A stretch of 8,762 bases of DNA from Halomonas sp. GTDB taxonomy: Bacteria > Pseudomonadota > Gammaproteobacteria > Pseudomonadales > Halomonadaceae. Of this stretch, positions 6,331-8,762 are shown piece by piece (position 1 is the first letter of the stretch; each line of letters begins with the position of its first letter). The stretch is taken from the NCBI GenBank assembly GCA_003560175.1, contig PWIZ01000168.1:1-8762 (forward strand), written 5' to 3'. The notes beneath the pieces are model-generated. The model was not told where the DNA came from, ran no database searches, and was given only the letters and a program-made list of their open reading frames with translations. Both the position numbers and the translations under genes were made by a program.

Positions 6331-6347
6331 ACAGAGCCAGGTCGCTA

Positions 6348-6662
6348 TCAGGCGCAGTCGGCGGCGCCTTCACCGAACATGTCGAACAGCAGGTTGCGGC
6401 CAAGCGAGGTGAGCACCAGTCGGTTGTGCTCGTTCCAGGAGGCCGCCTCGCTGCTGATCAGGACCTTCTCACAGGATTGCCATTCGCTGGAGGCGCTTGA
6501 GAGGTTCGCCACGTCATGGCGGTCGAGGCCACGATGGGGGATGGAGACGGTTTCCAGTACGTACCCATGGTGATAGAGCAGGGCCGCCATATTGGAGAGG
6601 CACTGTCGCAGGCTTCGCTGCATGCCGGCGAGAGGGGAGGCGTCGTTCATCATGTGCCGCAT
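6348..6662 (-). CDS. Conserved-looking small protein of unknown function
   Basis: A 104-residue soluble protein that I do not recognise. It has no signal peptide or membrane segment. Its middle runs GYVLETVSIPHRGLDRHD (about 33-50), followed by a region with two tryptophans (SEWQSCEK, AASWNEHN) and a C-terminal LTSLGRNLLFDMFGEG. Two internal cysteines (near 21 and 63) and a third near the C-terminus show no metal-binding spacing. Codons are rich in G/C at third positions, as in neighbouring real genes, and it has its own promoter and terminator; both support a real gene. The start is uncertain. The ATG at 6660-6662 has GGAG nine bases upstream, while the ATG at 6651-6653 has AGGA ten bases upstream; they differ by three residues. 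It lies 120 bases after argF on the same strand but appears independently transcribed. Confidence 0.72.
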   Translation of the reverse strand: MRHMMNDASPLAGMQRSLRQCLSNMAALLYHHGYVLETVSIPHRGLDRHDVANLSSASSEWQSCEKVLISSEAASWNEHNRLVLTSLGRNLLFDMFGEGAADCA

Positions 6663-6693
6663 GTCCTTTCACTCCAGATGTGTGCTGCGGCGC

Positions 6694-6722
6694 ATTATAC
6701 TACCAAGGTCTGGGTTATACAA
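6694..6722 (-). promoter_or_regulatory. Promoter of the small unknown gene
   Basis: On the minus strand a perfect TATAAT (6694-6699) follows a 17-base spacer and a weaker -35, TTGTAT (6717-6722). Transcription would start near 6687, leaving a leader of about 25 bases. CGTAAG just upstream resembles half of a GacA-type TGTAAG-N6-CTTACA box, but the other half is absent. Confidence 0.68.
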
Positions 6723-6782
6723 AGGTCTTACGTGAAAGCCGAGCAGAGTCCCCATGGTGGAGCGCCACAGGAACCCGTCGCA

Positions 6783-7703
6783 TCACCCCTCGATTCGCCC
6801 GAGCAGCAGGAACTCGATCAGCGCCTTCTGGGCGTGCAGGCGGTTGCCCGCTTCCTGCCAGACCACGGCCCGGGGGTCGTCGAGCAGGGTCTCGCTGATC
6901 TCCTCACCGCGGTGGGCGGGCAGGCAGTGCAGGAAGAGGGCATCTGCCCTGGCACGGTCAAGCAGCGCCTCGGTCACCTGGAAGCCGGCGAAGTCGGCCT
7001 CGCGCTTGGCCTGCTCTTCCTCCTGGCCCATGGAGGCCCATACATCGGTGGTCACGAGGTCAGCGTCGACAACCGCCTCGGCGGGGTCGCGCAGGATAAC
7101 CACTCGGTCGCCGGCGGCCTTGAGGATATCCTGGCGCGGCTCGTATCCCACGGGGCAGCAGATGCGCAGCTGGAAGTCGAACTGGCGGGCGGCGTTGATC
7201 CAGGAGTGGCACATGTTGTTGCCGTCGCCGATCCACACCGCGGTGCGCCCGGTAACGCTGCCGCGAAGCTCGGTCCAGGTCATCACATCGGCCAGCAGCT
7301 GGCAGGGATGGTAGTCGTCGGTCAACGCATTGATCACCGGCACCGAGCTGGCCGCGGCATACTCCTCCAGCCCGGGATGGGAGAAGGTGCGGATCATTAC
7401 CGCGTCGACCATCTCAGAAAGCACACGGGCGGTGTCGCCGATGGGCTCGCCACGGCCGAGCTGGGTGTCACGGGGTGACAGAAACAGCGCATGTCCCCCG
7501 AAGTGCGCCATGGCGGTCTCGAAGGAGACCCGGGTGCGGGTCGAGGACTTCTCGAAGATCATCGCCAGGGTGCGGTTCTGCAGGGGGGTGTAGAGCGGCC
7601 CCTGGGCCTTAAGCTCGTTCTTGATGGTGATGGCGCGCTGGACGAGGTAGCGCAGCTCGTCCTGGCTCATGTCCAGCAGGGTCAGGAAGTGGCGGGTGGC
7701 CAT
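6783..7703 (-). CDS. argF: Ornithine carbamoyltransferase
   Basis: Transfers the carbamoyl group from carbamoyl phosphate to ornithine, giving citrulline in arginine biosynthesis; cytoplasmic, normally a trimer. The 306-residue length fits the anabolic enzyme. It has the carbamoyl-phosphate-binding S54-T-R-T-R58, H132-P-C-Q135, the ornithine-loop motif D220-VWASMG, and H259-C-L-P262 followed by AHRG. I chose the ATG at 7701-7703 because GGAG lies eight bases upstream and the product MATRHFLTL has a family-like N-terminus. Starting at 7760 would add 19 arginine-rich residues and place the promoter inside the gene. It is divergent from grxD across 151 bases. No clear pair of ARG boxes is visible. 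An argI-type name would be equally valid; a catabolic arcB role is less likely with no arcA or arcC beside it. Confidence 0.95.
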   Translation of the reverse strand: MATRHFLTLLDMSQDELRYLVQRAITIKNELKAQGPLYTPLQNRTLAMIFEKSSTRTRVSFETAMAHFGGHALFLSPRDTQLGRGEPIGDTARVLSEMVDAVMIRTFSHPGLEEYAAASSVPVINALTDDYHPCQLLADVMTWTELRGSVTGRTAVWIGDGNNMCHSWINAARQFDFQLRICCPVGYEPRQDILKAAGDRVVILRDPAEAVVDADLVTTDVWASMGQEEEQAKREADFAGFQVTEALLDRARADALFLHCLPAHRGEEISETLLDDPRAVVWQEAGNRLHAQKALIEFLLLGRIEG

Positions 7704-7711
7704 TGGGCGTG

Positions 7712-7715
7712 CTCC
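7712..7715 (-). promoter_or_regulatory. Shine-Dalgarno that fixes the argF start
   Basis: GGAG on the minus strand, eight bases before the ATG at 7701-7703. Together with the promoter located further upstream it excludes the longer in-frame ATG at 7758-7760. Confidence 0.7.
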
Positions 7716-7731
7716 ACGAGAAAAAACGTCC

Positions 7732-7760
7732 ATCCTAGCCAGGCGCCGGGGGATGCGCAA
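7732..7760 (-). promoter_or_regulatory. Candidate argF promoter
   Basis: On the minus strand TTGCGC (7755-7760), a 17-base spacer and TAGGAT (7732-7737). Spacing is ideal, but each hexamer departs from consensus. Transcription would begin near 7725, about 22 bases before the chosen start. Confidence 0.5.
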
Positions 7761-7854
7761 CGCGTGTGGGATCAGTAGAATGGTCGATCAAGACCTAGCG
7801 CCGAACTCGGGTATTGGCCCGCGCCGGCATTCGCGACATGAACAGGGAGACGCC

Positions 7855-8196
7855 ATGAGCACCACCCTCGAGAACATCCAGCGCCAGATCGGCGAGAATC
7901 CTATCCTGATCTACATGAAGGGGACTCCGCAGCTGCCCCAGTGCGGCTTCTCCGCCCAGACCGTCCAGGCGTTGATGGCCTGCGGCGAGCGCTTCGCCTT
8001 CGTCAATATTCTGGACAATCCGGACATTCGCACCGAGCTGCCCAAGTATGCCAACTGGCCCACCTTTCCCCAGCTGTGGGTCGAGGGTGAGCTGGTCGGC
8101 GGCTGCGATATCGTCGTCGAAATGCATCAGAGCGGCGAGCTCGAGACGCTGGTCAAGGAGGCCGCGGCCAAGCACAAGGACGACACGGCTCAGTAA
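7855..8196 (+). CDS. grxD: Monothiol glutaredoxin (Grx4 family)
   Basis: CGFS-type glutaredoxin of 113 residues, close to E. coli GrxD (115). The family binds glutathione-coordinated [2Fe-2S] clusters as a homodimer or with BolA proteins and delivers or senses iron-sulfur clusters, rather than acting as a strong disulfide reductase. The sequence has K22, the active site C30-G-F-S33, the cis-proline motif WPTFPQLWV and the glutathione-contacting GGCD. The ATG at 7855-7857 follows AGGGAG with five bases between. Earlier in-frame ATGs would run through the argF promoter region. A possible -10 (TAGAAT, 7776-7781) lacks a good -35. It is divergent from argF and convergent with rnt, ending at a strong terminator. 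Confidence 0.96.
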   Translation: MSTTLENIQRQIGENPILIYMKGTPQLPQCGFSAQTVQALMACGERFAFVNILDNPDIRTELPKYANWPTFPQLWVEGELVGGCDIVVEMHQSGELETLVKEAAAKHKDDTAQ

Positions 8197-8245
8197 GCGC
8201 CCAGTGGCCCTTCGGGCAGCGCGAGCGACAAATCACAAGCGACAA

Positions 8246-8277
8246 AAAACCCCGCTGGCCATTGCCTGCGGGGTTTT
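8246..8277. terminator. Bidirectional intrinsic terminator between grxD and rnt
   Basis: AAAACCCCGC (8246-8255) pairs with GCGGGGTTTT (8268-8277) around a 12-base loop. The plus strand ends in TTTTCTTT for grxD. The minus strand reads GCGGGG followed by six Ts, serving rnt. Both convergent genes can use the same structure. Confidence 0.93.
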
Positions 8278-8316
8278 CTTTGGGTGGATGCTCTCGAAGC
8301 CTGACTTCCTTGCTCC

Positions 8317-8762
8317 TTACGGCTCTTCCTCCATCCCCTGCTCGCGCTGGGCCTGGGACCAGCCGCCCAGATCCTTGTAACGATTGACCATGGCGCAGAA
8401 GAGCTCGGCGGTGCGTTCGGTATCGTAGCGGGCCGAGTGGGCTTCGCCGTTGTCGAATTCGATACCGGCGGCGCGACAGGCCCTGGCCAGCACCGTCTGG
8501 CCGTACATCAAGCCGGCCAGTGATGCGGTGTCGAAGCTGGAGAAGGGATGAAAGGGGTTGCGCTTGATGCTACAGCGATTGACGGCGGCGTTCAGGAAGC
8601 CGTGGTCGAAGGCGGCGTTGTGGCCGACCAGCACGGCGCGAGTGCAGCCGTGGGCCTTGATCGCCTTGCGAATGGGCCGGAATATCTCACTCAGCACCTG
8701 GGCCTCGGAGAGCGCGACCTGCTGGCGCAGCGGGTCGTCGAGCCTGATGCCGGTAAAGTCCA
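8317..8762 (-). CDS. rnt: Ribonuclease T, partial (N-terminus beyond right edge)
   Basis: A DEDD-family 3'-to-5' exoribonuclease that trims the 3' ends of tRNAs (CCA turnover) and matures 5S and 23S rRNA; it acts as a dimer in the cytoplasm. The 147 visible residues align closely with the E. coli enzyme. They include HNAAFDHGF (third acidic residue, E. coli D125), the stretch [20 protein letters not shown], and [14 protein letters not shown] (H181 and D186 equivalents). About 73 N-terminal residues, including the first DxE motif, lie off the window. The frame stays open to the right edge; the internal ATG at 8695-8697 is not the start. A short acidic tail (MEEEP) extends past the conserved C-terminus. 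It converges with grxD. Confidence 0.95.
   Translation of the reverse strand, partial: DFTGIRLDDPLRQQVALSEAQVLSEIFRPIRKAIKAHGCTRAVLVGHNAAFDHGFLNAAVNRCSIKRNPFHPFSSFDTASLAGLMYGQTVLARACRAAGIEFDNGEAHSARYDTERTAELFCAMVNRYKDLGGWSQAQREQGMEEEP

Noticed and set aside
6063..6350. tRNA-Ala as an integration site for a genomic island
   Set aside because: No integrase gene and no second copy of the tRNA 3' end is visible nearby; flanking genes are housekeeping.
6074..6403. Minus-strand 109-codon frame containing SGIEPLTSTLPVLRSPS
   Set aside because: Classic spurious translation of antisense tRNA-Ala, continuing through two hairpins and the GGA tract.
6710..6740. Possible GacA box (TGTAAG-N6-CTTACA) upstream of the small gene
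   Set aside because: Only the half-site CGTAAG is present and it overlaps the -35 region; the second half does not match.
6516..7478. Plus-strand 320-codon frame antisense to argF and the small gene
   Set aside because: Shadow of GC-rich genes on the minus strand; it crosses the promoter and terminal regions of two transcription units.

Overview
The window looks like ordinary chromosome from a high-GC gammaproteobacterium, most likely a Halomonas relative (Halomonadaceae) or something near Pseudomonas. That placement rests on protein similarity as I recognise it, on codon use rich in G/C at third positions, and on two gene neighbourhoods. One is gacA(uvrY)-uvrC-pgsA followed by tRNA-Gly, tRNA-Cys and tRNA-Leu, the order also found in Escherichia coli. 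The other is rnt-grxD-argF, which I recall as a nearby group in Pseudomonas.

Layout, left to right. Positions 1-1160 (minus) hold most of nadB (L-aspartate oxidase), cut at the left edge. Its start overlaps the end of a FUSC-family inner-membrane protein gene (1141-2286, minus). Just upstream on the same strand is a three-gene tRNA operon, Gly(GCC)-Cys(GCA)-Leu(UAA), driven by a consensus sigma-70 promoter at 2661-2688. Then come pgsA (2731-3279), uvrC (3349-5163) and a gacA/uvrY-type response regulator (5234-5881, TTG start), all minus. A divergent, independently promoted tRNA-Ala(GGC) lies at 6063-6138 (plus), followed by a very stable 20-bp hairpin. Next on the minus strand is a small unrecognised gene (6348-6662) with its own promoter, a 3' untranslated stretch of five evenly spaced GGA motifs, and an intrinsic terminator. 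argF (6783-7703, minus) and grxD (7855-8196, plus) are divergent. grxD and rnt (8317 to the right edge, minus, 5'-truncated) converge on a shared bidirectional terminator.

Functionally this is mostly housekeeping: NAD synthesis, phosphatidylglycerol synthesis, nucleotide excision repair, arginine synthesis, iron-sulfur/redox maintenance, tRNA supply and tRNA maturation. The regulatory element is the GacA-type regulator, whose family normally controls small RNAs that titrate CsrA/RsmA.

I see no CRISPR array, insertion sequence, prophage or defence system. The most interesting signal is the periodic GGA-motif tract at 6250-6330 (minus strand), placed between a stop codon and an intrinsic terminator and about 370-440 bp from gacA. 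It resembles the binding-site arrays of CsrA/RsmA-titrating RNAs, although a simple degenerate tandem repeat is a real alternative. Every functional statement rests on reading motifs by eye; no database search was run.
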